The position numbers were made by a program, and so were the translations under genes. The notes below the pieces were generated by a model. That model searched no databases, was not told where the DNA came from, and saw only the letters and a program-made list of their open reading frames with translations. A stretch of 64,000 nt of DNA from contig OX637339.1 of assembly GCA_951799405.1 (NCBI GenBank), positions 1,178,001-1,242,000 on the forward strand, written 5' to 3'. This stretch comes from Agapetus fuscipes. Taxonomy: Eukaryota; Arthropoda; Insecta; Trichoptera; Glossosomatidae. This document shows, in pieces, positions 20,796 to 30,290 of this stretch (its first letter is position 1; every line of letters begins with the position of its first letter).

Positions 20796-21342
20796 CTGAT
20801 ATTATATAAACAAAAGGAAGGTACCAACACCTCTGCGGCACTATAACAAGTGTCATAGACCCCTAGAGTCTCTTGAATCTAGGGAGTCTCCCGCACAGGC
20901 TTTCTTAAAAAAAAAGCACCAAGCACAGTTTACAAATAGCAAACAATTATGGTATCACTAATACATAACATATAAACAAAAGAAAGGTATCCAACTTAAA
21001 ATAGAAGAAGAGAAACAACTTTCAATTCTAAGACAAAAAAAATTACAATTTCTTTGTTATACATCTACATATGCATTTATTCTGAAATCCATAAACATAA
21101 TTATACAAACGCAACGTAAAGCAAGTTCTTGAAAGATACATATGAAATATTCAAAAGAAAAAATGTACTAAATCCTTTTTTCAGTTTCAACCTCGATTAT
21201 TTTTGATAAAAATGCCCATGTGGCAACACACATTAGCGTGATTCGAATGAACACGGCAGCGCTGCGCCTGAGCAGTCTGGCTTACGTACCTACCTGGCTA
21301 AATACCTACTCAGCGATACTCGCGGACGCGTGGGCGGCCCTT
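20796..21342. other. Right end of the 3.66-kb insertion
   Basis: No gene seen. It contains the short inverted pair CCTAGAGTCTCTTGAATCTAGG (20861-20885) and a G/C-rich end. Confidence 0.35.
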
Positions 21343-21960
21343 GATGGTTGAGATAGCTTATGCGTTTGAGAAGAAATCTCTCTGCAAGATATCGCCTCCT
21401 AATGGGTATTGGCATCTCGCAACATTCTACTTGTAGAGCATTGATAGGAGTCGGACAGTAATTGTGTTACTTATATATTTTACATAATATATTATGTTAA
21501 ACTCCCCTGAGGGAATTAATAAGTAAGTAAATCATAAACTTTGTAAAAATTTCAAATATGTTTACACAGATGTCTCTTTATCACTTCCATTGTGGGTGTT
21601 TTTTTTCATAAAAGTAATCTGATTGTGTGCCTGATGGTAGTGGTTGGTCGTTTGTATATAAATTAAACAGGATAGGGGCCAAAACGCTTCCTTGAGGCAG
21701 TCCATTCTTTTGTTTCCTCCATCTGCTTTTCGTATTCTGGAATTCAACATAGAATCTTCTGTTTTGCACCTCAATGGTTTTGCAGTAATGTTACAATCAT
21801 TTTTGTAAATTTGAGGTCGTTTGTCATGTTTTTAACTTTGGATATCAGTTTCCTGTGATTCACAGTGTCATATTCCGCTGTAAGGTCCGCAAAAACTATG
21901 CCGGTGATTTTATTGGATTGGTATCCATCCTCAATGTACTCTGTCAGATTAAGTATTATA
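21343..21960 (-). pseudogene. RNase H LINE RT fragment, unit A
   Basis: On the minus strand a broken TVNHRKLISKV is followed by LLQNRRFYVEF-like residues and WRKQKNGLPQGSVLAPILFN with LYTNDQP, the LPQGS block of reverse transcriptase. Where YADD is expected the sequence reads DYFYEKK and runs out, so the catalytic box is lost (shared with unit B). The LINE is 5'-truncated at 21960 (55345 in B), and this copy is further split from its RNase H part by the 3.66-kb insertion. Confidence 0.8.
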
Positions 21961-22284
21961 ACCCAGATAGCATTTTAAACTTGCATCTGACTTGCAACAA
22001 GTTTGATGTGTCAAAAGTGAAGGCTTGCTGCAAGTTCGCCATGGCAAGTATATACACTTGAGGCAAGTTTGAATCAAACTTTCTAGTTTCCCAGCAACAA
22101 GCTTGCAGGAACTTTGTCATAACAAAGTTCCCGCAAGCTTGTTATGACAAATTTGCCAAATGTTTGCTTCTGCAAATCATATACATTTTTTTATAATATT
22201 TAAAAAAACAAAATTAGAATAAAAAGATAAAATATTTTAATTTTATTTTATTTACAGTTCGCTTATAGTAGTAACAAAGTTTTA

Positions 22285-22620
22285 TAATAATCACATCATC
22301 ATCATCATTGGCACGACCTCCCTCAGCAACCGCTGCCACCGCTGTCTATCCAACGTCTTCCTCCTCCAGCCCCACTGCACGACAATCCGCCACGACTTCA
22401 TCCAGCTATCTTGAACGTGGTCTTCTCACTGTCCGCCGTCCCTCCGGGTTCGTCATTACAATCGTCTTCTCCAGGCTATGATGGTCTAATTGCTGAATGT
22501 GCCCCAGCCAATGCAGTCTGTTGACCTTTATTGAGCGGACCACATCAGCGTCCTGGTACAGCTTATACAATTCGGAGTTATATCTTCTTCGCCATGTTTC
22601 TAGTCACATTTAGGTACATT
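22285..22620 (-). pseudogene. RTE-type LINE C-terminal fragment
   Basis: The minus strand encodes NSELYKLYQDADVVRSIKVN, then RLHWLGHIQQLD, TNPEGRRTVRRPRSR and LDEVVADCRAVGLEE, the familiar RLxWxGH…GRR…RPR…W tail of RTE-like ORFs, followed by (ATG/CAT)n at 22290-22302. A stop replaces the Trp of RSRW. It is a short dead fragment. Confidence 0.75.
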
Positions 22621-22957
22621 ATTCCCCTAGCCCCGTTGCTTTGTCTCTCGGCTCTGTAACAAAAAAACAAGGATATTTTTAGTAATTATATTACAAATCA
22701 TTTATAATTAAGGATGTAATATACACTAAGTACTGATTTCATTATAAACAGTTTTAATTTTCTTTTTAGAAATTTGTTCCACGGTACTCCGTTTTCTTTG
22801 AAATTATTAAAGCAAATATTATAAAATACCAAGATCGGATTGCCCTGTAAGGAGTTATTTATGGAAACACATAAAAATATAATATCCGATGAATAAATTT
22901 TAACTGTGTACTTATTTTTATTGCAAATAGGATGATACTTCTTTATGGAGTCAGACG

Positions 22958-23420
22958 CTACACAATTTTTGCCCAGTGTCGCGCAGCTTTCACCGCTCTA
23001 TCGTTACCCTCTATTAGGTCGGCCAGTGTGCAGCTTGTTGGGCAGGCCGAACAGATCCGAAGATGATCCATGAACTGTTGGGCTCCGCATTCACAGAGCG
23101 TGGTGCCATCTTGATGTAAGATTGCCCAGGTCATCATGTTACAATGCGCTCTGCCAACACCCGTTCTCAACCTGTTTAGGGCCCTCCATAGAGACTACTC
23201 ACGATCCTGTCCAGGTGGGAGCTTCTCGCTCGGCTGCACAAAGTTATCAGGTCGCTCCAAATTCCACAGACACAGTCTCTCCCACGCCAGCTCCATAGTC
23301 AATCGGTGCACAGAGCTCAAAAAACTGTGACGCCACAATGTCCAAAAAGGCAGTGCTGTAGATTCTTCAGGGATTTTTGTTGTCAACCCTCGAGGCCTCA
23401 AGGGAGAGGAACTGAAACAA
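22958..23420 (-). pseudogene. LINE RT C-terminal domain fragment
   Basis: NRLRTGVGRAHCNMMTWAI, then CECGAQQFMDHLRICSACPT and AARHWAKIV match the Cys-rich end common to several insect LINE ORFs. Upstream in the same frame TKIPEESTALPFWTLWRHSF continues after one in-frame TAG near 23187. No catalytic region is present. Confidence 0.7.
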
Positions 23421-23583
23421 GTGTAATAACAATCAGTAACTGTTGGGTGTTCTTTGAAGCTTCTAAATAAATCTTGAGGTATGATTCACACTAAAACAGC
23501 GCTCATCAAAGAAATTATCCCCATATTATTATTGTTATCCGGGGCTTAGTTTCCCTAGCCACGGACATCATATTATATTATAA

Positions 23584-23836
23584 GTCTAATCTAATCTAAG
23601 CTGCAAAGATATATATCATTTAAGATTTATATTAAATGCATTCCCACAAGCAGATATGTATAATTTCGCGCTAACACATGCCGCATGTGGACCTACAATA
23701 TAAAAACCCAATCTCAAATGAACATAAGCCTTGCAACTCTTGCCGTCCTTCCCTGAAACAGGGGTGACATTGGCAAAGTGAACCAATTTTTTATAGTATG
23801 GGTGGTCAGCCGCATAACAACCTATAAGTCAAGGAA
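23584..23836 (-). mobile_element. (ATTAG)n-tailed retroposon, copy 1
   Basis: Inverse of the copies at 25130, 36655 and 55360. It carries CAGGGGTGACATTGGCAAAG and CCACATGCGGCAT-type blocks and ends in (TCTAA)3 on this strand. No ORF. It could be a SINE or the 3' end of a LINE with a pentanucleotide tail. Confidence 0.75.
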
Positions 23837-23839
23837 CTG

Positions 23840-24960
23840 TACTGCCAGTTTTACAGGCCAGTTTTGTAGTTTTGTTTGGTTTTGTTTGGCACAGGCCAGT
23901 TTTACAGGTTTTACTGCCAGGAATAAGTACTGCCAGTTTTATCAACACACATCAAATGGCTTCATCGAACTAATTTTGCAACTTATTTTCACAGAATATG
24001 TCACATTTAGGTTACAAACGACTTTGCTGAAATTTACTTTCAAATTTTTACGTGAAAATATTTGAAATAAATAAAAACGTAAGTTCAAAAAGTTAGTGCC
24101 AAAATCTAGATAATACACATTTCTTATTTCTACAAAAAGTACATCAAACACGTCCTTAAGTATTCAAAAGGAAATAGTTTTACATACCTGGTAAATATGA
24201 TGTAGGAACCATGCCGAAACATTTTAAAAGACGTAAGTACATTACTAATCGTCAAATAAACACGTATCTGATTCCTTTAACTTCCGTATTGAAACAATGA
24301 GGTACATAACAAAGGCGACTGGACATTATAAAACGCAAAATAACAAAAATGTAAGAAATTCACAAAGCGAGCTCGTATACAAATAATGGCGGCCGGCCAC
24401 CCGCCGTGCACCCGCCACACGCGGTCGCGTGGGGGTAGGGATACCAGATGAAAAATTTAAAATTCCTGACAAAAAGCCTAATTTCCATAGAAAGTCCTGA
24501 CATTTTGTTGCAAACGTAATTAAACACTGCGTACTTACTTAATAAGTACAAAGCTAAAGCAAAAACAAATATTTCAAACTAACTTGTGTTTCAAATATTT
24601 TTCTATGCTTTGACTATTAAAAAATTGAAAAGTCCTGATACTTCCGAAATCCGGTCGCAATCCCGACAAGAGCCTAAAAATCCTGACGTATGGCAGCCCT
24701 ACGTGGGGGGTCTCTCGTGACGTCATTTCAAAGTTGTTTGAGAAACAGCCACAGAGAGAGTAAAATTCAGAAATAATGTTGCCAAAACCAAAATATGCCC
24801 AAAGATTTCTAGGCATGCGCGTCACAATCTGTCAACTCGTGTCTGATCAGTGCTGCCGCTGGGAAAAAAGTCGCGAGATTTAAAAAAAGCAAAATAACAA
24901 AATCGATAAAACGGCAACACTGCTAATCGTATTTTTGACAGCCCGTCACGCAAGTTTGTA
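23840..24960. other. Interior of the 3.15-kb element, unassigned
   Basis: No gene seen. GCCAGTTTTACAGG is repeated at 23850-23940, and a GC-rich block lies at 24385-24440. Confidence 0.35.
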
Positions 24961-25129
24961 TCAAACAAAAAGCAAACTTGTTTATTCATATTTGAAACAT
25001 GATGCAAAATGCAAGCTTGCAGCAATATTGCAATAAACTTATTTTGTCATATTTGACATGACAATGTAAAATCAAGTACAAATCAAACTTGCAGCAAACT
25101 TACCTGCTATCTGGGAAGCTAGGGTTTAT

Positions 25130-25462
25130 TAAAGTGAAATTGGTTTTATGATTTAGTTTTTTTTAATGTCCATGTATATATTATTATTTATTGATTTAAA
25201 AAAATGTAATTTGTCATGTATGTTCCTTGACTGATAGGTTGGTATGCAGCTGACCACCCATACTGTAAAAAAAGGTTCGCTTTGCCAATGTCACCCCTGT
25301 TTCAGGGAAGGACGGCAAGAGTTGCAGGGCTTATGTTCATTTGAGATTGGGTTTTTATAATGTAGGTCCACATGCGGCATGCGAAATTATACATGTCTGC
25401 TTATGGGAATGCATTTAATATAAATCTTAAATGATATATATCCTTGCAGCTTAGATTAGAAT
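25130..25462 (+). mobile_element. (ATTAG)n-tailed retroposon, copy 2 (unit A)
   Basis: Contains GTCATGTATGTTCCTTGACTG, GTTGGTATGCAGCTGACCAC, CACCCCTGTTTCAGGGAAGG and CTTAGATTAGAA. The same copy is at 55360-55692 in unit B, so it predates the duplication. Confidence 0.8.
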
Positions 25463-25479
25463 AACATATTAAATCAATT

Positions 25480-25869
25480 TTGCACAAAAGCTTTCGAGTA
25501 CCTACATCAAGATATAACATCCTTTTTTAGGTAAAACTCTAAGGAAAATTTCTGAGGTGGGCGAGATTTACTGAAAATTACCTCAAGAGCTGAGTATCTC
25601 CTTGGCTGGCCTAAAGCATCTACACAAACAGGTTTAGTTGCAATAACATTGGATGAACATTTGTAACACATGACTTCTTACCAGATTGGCACATCTATCA
25701 CCTCCTGAGTAATGTAGGAATTGATTTTTTTGTAATCTCTTCCGGCCTCTTACCTTTTCATAAAAACGCCTGAATACTCTTTGATTACCCCAACTATATT
25801 GTACAGATGAATCATCCAACACTTCATTTTGAACTCCAAATGTCTCACATGATTAGATGTTGTTTTCAG
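25480..25869. other. Conserved flank upstream of the captured exon
   Basis: Identical in units A and B apart from small indels. A minus-strand 62-codon frame (25634-25822; 55850-56038) reading RVFRRFYEKVRGRKRLQKN is the same in both, but this can follow from recent duplication alone. It is probably intron of the hexosaminidase gene. Confidence 0.35.
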
Positions 25870-26055
25870 ATGTTGGGGTGTGGCCTAGAGCAGACGCAGT
25901 AGCCGAGCGCCTGTGGTCAGCCTCCGCCACAGGGTCCAGGGTGGCGGAGGCCTATTCTGGCGAAATACAGGGAGCGCCTGGAGACAAGGGGGCTGCAGCC
26001 TGAGGCCATACAGCCCGAGTGGTGCTACCAGAACGAGGGACAGTGCGCGGCATAG
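25870..26055 (+). pseudogene. Terminal exon of beta-N-acetylhexosaminidase (GH20, fused-lobes type), unit A
   Basis: After an acceptor-like TTGTTTTCAG the frame reads VGVWPRADAVAERLWSASAT and SRVAEAY, the WPR…AERLW signature at the end of GH20 hexosaminidases. After a one-base insertion (TATTCTGG) the next frame reads YRERLETRGLQPEAIQPEWC then YQNEGQCAA and a stop at 26053-26055, the conserved RERL…RG…PEWCxQNEGQC tail. The catalytic domain exons are absent. The same insertion occurs in unit B, so the exon was already broken before duplication. It is a captured host-gene fragment; which hexosaminidase paralog is uncertain. Confidence 0.8.
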
Positions 26056-26174
26056 CAACAACAATGGAAATGTGGGAACATTGGTTTATTGTGAGAAATA
26101 TTTACAGAGTTTTGGATTTATAATGTTTCAGTTTGTTTTTTAAAATTTTGGCGCCACAGTCTGTTCCCGTAGAC
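26056..26174 (+). other. 3' flank of the captured exon
   Basis: GTGGGAACATTGGTTTATTG…GGCGCCACAGTCTGTTCCC probably belongs to the 3' UTR. A third copy lies at 29796-29849 plus 30178-30290. Confidence 0.5.
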
Positions 26175-26851
26175 CAGCCATACTAAACCTGCGGCCCGAC
26201 AAGATTTTTTGTGCGGCCCTAAACACATTTATTATCAGGGACGTGATTTACAAAATCATTTATTTAGTCTTAACTTGTTGAATATTTATCTCAATGTCAA
26301 AAATCACAATAATTTTTAAATAAACATAGAATACATATTACTTTAGAGTTTTACTTATTTGACTACTGTTATTTTTAGGGAACCGTATGCTGATAATGAT
26401 AAGTGAAATGTACTATTATTATTCTGTTTTAGTGTATACTTTTTTAAATCACAAATTGTTTTCCAAAAAAATGGGGGGCGGGGGGGTTTCATGATTTTTT
26501 TCATCACACCAGTATAGTGTTGCGGCCCGCGTAGCTTTTCAAGTACATATATCACTGCCCTAGTTCAATACTCAGACATCTTACACAAAGCTAGTTTCGA
26601 GAAAATCGAAAAAGAAGGTTTGTAATCGCTATGATAATTACAATTAACTTTGTTTTAAAGTCACTTAACGCAACAATGTGTAGCTTAGTTGCATTAAGTG
26701 ACTTTAAAACAAAGTTAACTGTAATTATCATAGCGATTACAAACCTTCTTTTTCGATTTTCTCGAAACTAGCTTTGTGTAAGATGTCTGAGTATTGAACT
26801 AGGGCAGCGATATGTATGTGGCCCGAAGACAAAAAAGGTTGAGTATCATTG
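26175..26851. mobile_element. hAT-type MITE, unit A
   Basis: Ends CAGCCATACTAAACC and, inverted, CAATGATACTCAACC. The 8-bp duplication is CCGTAGAC on the left and CCATAGAC on the right (exact in unit B). It contains GCGGCCC-type motifs typical of hAT ends. A palindromic MITE (26553-26809) is nested in it only in this unit. The homologous sequence at 30236-30262 lacks the element. Confidence 0.85.
26553..26809. mobile_element. Near-perfect palindromic MITE, 257 bp
   Basis: About 115-bp arms starting CACTGCCCTAGTTCAATACT, with a ~25-bp loop and the ATAT duplication at 26549-26552 and 26810-26813. Absent from unit B, which keeps ACATATATGTATG. CACTG-type ends with 4 bp duplicated are compatible with Chapaev-like movers, but the class is a guess. 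Confidence 0.85.
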
Positions 26852-27153
26852 CCATAGACTGTAGGCGGATGTGTTCTTTTTGCACACAGAAATATCCTTG
26901 TGGTATTCCACCAACGTCCGTCCAATTCTTCATGAGGAAAATGTCTGCTGGCATTGCTTCATCTCGACACTCCACATAAGCCAAGCAGTTTCTAATACAT
27001 ATGAAGTTCCTGCAGAAGCAAATTCCAATAAATGGACAGATTGTCGGCAGAACTTCATCAGAGTTTAGTGTTTCAACAGCGAGTTGTAAGCTCGGTTAAT
27101 CGAGACCTCGGGCAATTCGAGGTTCTACTGTACTATAATTGTAATGCAGATTA
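26852..27153 (-). other. Conserved unit segment with a 60-codon open frame
   Basis: The minus-strand frame AYVECRDEAMPADIFLMKNW, then TDVGGIPQGYFCVQKEH, is the same in unit B (56753-56941) except at the MITE junction. CTTCTGCAG upstream could be an acceptor. I do not recognise it; it could be an exon or a transposase scrap. Confidence 0.3.
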
Positions 27154-27492
27154 GTCCGGTCGATAGCTCAGTTGGTAGAGTGCTTGCACTCCATGCCGTG
27201 AGCTCGGGTTTGAATCCCACCGAGCGCGATGGTGTCAGAAATGATTTCCCGTTTCGGTGTTTATTTCAAACCCTAAAATAAAAATACCGGCAAGGTTTAC
27301 TCAGCCTTCACAAGAAATGAGTACCAGCTCTCTCGGGAGCTGGGAAACCCCCACTTCAACTGAAGTGGTTGGCGTAAGGCCGGCCCCCTTACCTGTAAAA
27401 ATAAATAGGTTCAACTCGCCACATGCGACCCCTTCGGGAATAACGCGGCAAGAAGTTACACTATATGTGTAGCTTAGTTGCGTTTTTTTTTT
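27154..27492 (+). mobile_element. tRNA-derived SINE, full-length copy 3
   Basis: The best copy of the family. The tRNA-like head has box A TAGCTCAGTTGG (27164-27175) and box B GGTTTGAATCC (27207-27217). The ~270-bp body contains CCTTCACAAGAAATGAGTAC and GGCCGGCCCCCTTACCTG. The end is TGTGTAGCTTAGTTGCG plus T9-10. Unit B lacks it (…GTAATGCAGATCTGCCTG). No clean target duplication is seen. Confidence 0.9.
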
Positions 27493-27715
27493 GCCTGAAC
27501 TTAATTTGCACTTTAGCTGACAAATCGCTACCTTAAGTAGTTCTTGTTTATCGTAAACGCCATTGAGAAAATTTTACATGAACAATGTTTGCATGTGTAC
27601 TGGACCAATGTGTCATAAAAACAAGAAATTTATTTAAAAAATATATAAAAGAACTCTCACATTATCGAGTTTTACGGTTTTTCTTAGCTCAGATTGTGTA
27701 GAATTTGATTCTTAA
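27493..27715. other. End of unit A
   Basis: Matches 57112-57325 up to GTGTAGAATTTGATTC, where A and B part. No gene seen. Confidence 0.6.
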
Positions 27716-27744
27716 GGTGGTACGACACATAGATGGTAACAAAA

Positions 27745-28334
27745 AATATTCATAGATGGTACGCATCAAAAATGTATGGGGCACTCCGTCGGGCAAATAT
27801 GAAAAACTACTGTAGTTTTACTTCCTTCGAAACTTTTAATGCATTGAAAATAATATGTTGATTGCGCTATTCTAATATGAAATCAATCTGAAATCGCTAA
27901 GGTATTCATTTCGGTCATTAAATTATGTGTAAATTTCCATATATATGTCTGCGCCATTGCTTGCGCCGACTCGTATTTTATCTTGGACACAAACCACCCA
28001 TACTCTGGTTTCCCTTCAATACGAATAAATCTTTCGCATTTTACAAACCACCCATAATATTATATTAATAGTTATTTGTTACGCTTTATAAACAGTTTTT
28101 TTCTCCCGCCTGGCTGTGGGAGCTCTGGCGTAACACCATGCGTGACCGACCGCAGATGCAAAGATGATAGGTTCGAATCCGGTTGACACTGTTTATTTTT
28201 ATTTTTTTACATTTGTTGTTTTCTTTTTTTACATATTATACTTTTTTTATAAAAATACAACATATTTGAAAACTTAACTATTAAAGTTAGTCCAAGCGAT
28301 TAAAAATACGATCATTTCACTTTCATTTCATTTA
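27745..28334 (+). repeat. Left arm of a long inverted repeat with tRNA-like core
   Basis: From ATAGATGGTACGCATCAAAA to ATTAAAAATACGATCATTTC it is the inverse of 31072-31580 at about 85-90%. A tRNA-like stretch at 28105-28190 ends GGTTCGAATCCGGTTGAC (box B). No protein seen. Confidence 0.75.
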
Positions 28335-28625
28335 GTCGGTGTTATGGCCGAGTGGGCCAGAGGCTGATCTTTCTAGCGTATTTGGAATAGAATAACGTTG
28401 GTTCGATCCCCGCTTGGGTCACTTGACTCTAACTTTGACCCTGGTTCTTGGGTACCACCGAAGTCATCATCCTAGTGACCTAGTATTATAATTTTATATT
28501 ATGATTCATTCACTCTGCCCGCCACCATGGGTTGATAGAGCGTAAGCCTAATTTGCATAAACGAGGTGGCACGACTTTATCCGAACGAATCCGAAGCGTA
28601 GGGATTACTAGATCAAGAAGTAGCT
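28335..28625 (+). mobile_element. Second tRNA-derived SINE family
   Basis: The head resembles a long-variable-arm tRNA (Leu/Ser type): ATGGCCGAGTGGGCCAGAGG (box A) and GGTTCGATCCCCGC (box B), 28335-28425. The body has CCACCATGGGTTGATAGAGC and GAGGTGGCACGACTTTATCC. Acceptor-stem ends do not pair, so it is not a tRNA gene. The body recurs inverted at 30780-30905 without the head. Confidence 0.7.
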
Positions 28626-29144
28626 ATACAGCCATTGTATACAGCTGATGAGGAAGGGTGTCTTGATAATAATATTATTATCATGTGCTGCAGTGTTTTT
28701 TCTTATTCACTTGTGAACGGTCACTGGTCAGTAGGACGCAAAAAGTGCAGAGGCTATACACCATTGAGGTATATATACCTCAATGCTATACACAGTAATA
28801 TGAATGAAAATCATTGAGGATGGAAATAGGAATCTAGCCGTTGCACAAATTTGTCATATATTGTGAGATGCCATGTAAAAAAACCAATCCATCACAAATA
28901 TCTCGGTTCATCATTCGTCGATAAAAAAGTAATTTGTTCTAAGCCCCTCATACTACTTTGCTTAATGAATCTGAATAAGGCTATTTAAATGATTTAATCA
29001 TGTTTTAATGTATTGACTTGATTGTTACTAATTTATCTTTTACGTACGCTGGTCACGTATTACACACACCGCGTGACCATGTTGGAATAAAATGAATTTG
29101 TTATTGATAGAAGAATGACTGTACTATTATTTTTATTATAATAA
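28626..29144. other. Unassigned sequence
   Basis: No gene seen. TATACACCATTGAGGTATATATACCTCAATGCTATACA around 28757-28793 is a short palindrome. Confidence 0.35.
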
Positions 29145-29415
29145 GTCCGGTCAGTAGCTCAGAGGTAGAATGCTTGCGTTCGATGCTGAAAGCTGTCAAA
29201 GGTGTCAAAATGATTTCTCTTTTCGGTGTGTATTGCAAACCCAACTACCATAAAAAAACCGGCAAGGTTTACTCAGCCTTCACAAGAAATGAGTACCTGC
29301 TCCCCTAGTAGGGAAATCCCCACTTCAACGAAGTGGTTGGCGTAAGGCCGGCCCCCTTACCTGTGAAAATACGTAGGTTTTACCCACCACAAGCAACCCC
29401 TTCTGCTGCGGCTGG
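29145..29415 (+). mobile_element. tRNA-derived SINE, copy 4 (diverged)
   Basis: GTCCGGTCAGTAGCTCAGAG head with the box B region deleted. Body and GGCCGGCCCCCTTACCTGTG present; the 3' end is cut after ACCCCTTCTGCTGCGG. Confidence 0.85.
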
Positions 29416-29461
29416 AAAGGAAAGTAATGCAAGATATTTTTACCGAAAAAATAAACAATTA

Positions 29462-29700
29462 CTTGGCTAATACGACGGTATGAAGTTGACCACCTATGCT
29501 GTAAAAGCCTGGTTCACTTTGCCAATGACTTCTTCAAGAGTTGCAGGGCTTATGTTTATTTAAGTTTTGAGTGTGAATGTTTAAGCTTATACGCGGCATG
29601 TATAAGCGCGACCTTATATGTGTCTGCTAGTGGGCATGAATTAAATATGAATCCTAAATGTTATACATCTTTGCAACTTAGATGACATTAGATAATCCAA
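29462..29700 (+). mobile_element. (ATTAG)n-tailed retroposon, copy 3 (diverged)
   Basis: GACGGTATGAAGTTGACCAC…TGCAACTTAGATGACATTAG; shorter and more diverged than the unit copies, with the CACCCCTGTTTCAGG block deleted. Confidence 0.7.
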
Positions 29701-29795
29701 GGGAATGATAAATTACACGTTTTGACAAAGGTAAGGTTTGTATTACTTCAAATGAATGAGCCATCGATCTAAATAAAATATATATCGATGGAATG

Positions 29796-30290
29796 AGCAC
29801 ATTGTGGGAACATCGGTTTATTGGAAGAAATATTTACAGAAAGCAACTAACGCAACTAAGCTACACATATAGTGTAACTTCTTGCCGCGTTATCCCCGAA
29901 GGGGTCGCATGTGGCGAGTTAAACTTATTTATTTTTACAGGTAAGGGGGCCGGCCTTACGCCAACCACTTCAGTTGAAGTGGGGGTTTTCCCAGCTCCCG
30001 AGGGGGCTGGTACTCATTTCTTGTGAAGGCTGAGTAAACCTTGCCGGTATTTTTATAATGGGGTTTGAAATAAACACCGAAATAGGAAATCATTTCTGAC
30101 ACCCTCCTCGGTGGGATTCGAACCCGAGCTCACGGGGTAGAATGCAAGCACTCTACCAACTGAGCTATCGACCGGACTAAAGAGACAGAGTTTTGGGTTT
30201 ATAATATTTCGGTTCGTTATTTAAAATTTTGGCGCCACAGTCTGTTCCCATAGAGTATAGACTGTAGGCGGGCGTGTTCTTTCTTGCGAG
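29796..30290 (+). repeat. Third copy of the hexosaminidase 3' flank, split by a SINE
   Basis: 29796-29849 and 30178-30290 match 26072-26174 and the sequence after the hAT MITE (TGTAGGCGG…GTGTTCTTT). It lacks the hAT MITE. The exon itself is not present upstream. Confidence 0.65.
29850..30177 (-). mobile_element. tRNA-derived SINE, copy 5
   Basis: Full-length on the minus strand: CGGTCGATAGCTCAGTTGG head with GGGTTCGAATCCCACC box B at the right, GTAGCTTAGTTGCG end at the left. ACAGA occurs on both sides (29835-29840 and 30182-30187), a possible target duplication supported by the uninterrupted TTTACAGAGTTTTGG in unit A. Confidence 0.9.

Larger units (their letters stand above)
17683..21342. 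mobile_element. 3.66-kb insertion in the unit-A LINE
   Basis: Bounded by comparison with the uninterrupted LINE at 54735-54745. Left junction follows CTATATTGTT, right junction precedes GATGGTTGAG. It holds two Harbinger-like elements and about 1.7 kb of other sequence (17683-18208, 19186-19522, 20524-21342) without a recognisable protein. The ends (GGGGGCGTGTGCG… and …CGCGTGGGCGGCCC) are only weakly inverse to each other and I see no target duplication, so its class is unknown. Confidence 0.6.
21962..25115. mobile_element. 3.15-kb TIR element with CAAACTTGC subterminal repeats
   Basis: Starts CCCAGATAGCA and ends TGCTATCTGGG. Unit B shows the uninterrupted site (ATTATAAGCTAGGG), giving an AA 2-bp duplication at 21960-21961 and 25116-25117. 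Within ~200 bp of both ends are many copies of GCAAGTTTG or its inverse. The middle carries unrelated LINE pieces rather than a transposase, so this copy is non-autonomous. I cannot place the superfamily. Confidence 0.75.
12525..27715. repeat. Tandem segmental duplication, unit A
   Basis: Aligns to unit B (38165-57325) over all sequence that is not a private insertion. Shared blocks are the 3' flank, ZNF gene, SINE, RNase H LINE, repeat copy, hexosaminidase exon, hAT MITE and the stretch up to GTGTAGAATTTGATTC. Private to A are 17683-21342, 21962-25115, 26553-26809 and the SINE at 27154-27492. A and B look about 95-99% identical by eye. Confidence 0.9.

Noticed and set aside
21323..21334. CGGACGCGTGGG, identical to part of a common cDNA-cloning adapter
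   Set aside because: Only 12 bases, without the rest of the adapter, at a plausible insertion edge; chance is more likely than contamination, though reads should be checked.
24360..24551. Minus-strand 63-codon frame over the GGCCGGCCACCCGCC block
   Set aside because: Short, biased composition, no homology.
27154..27230. Possible tRNA gene
   Set aside because: Good A and B boxes but no paired acceptor stem, and the same head is joined to one body in many copies: it is a SINE head. The heads at 28335 and 31210 were rejected for the same reason.
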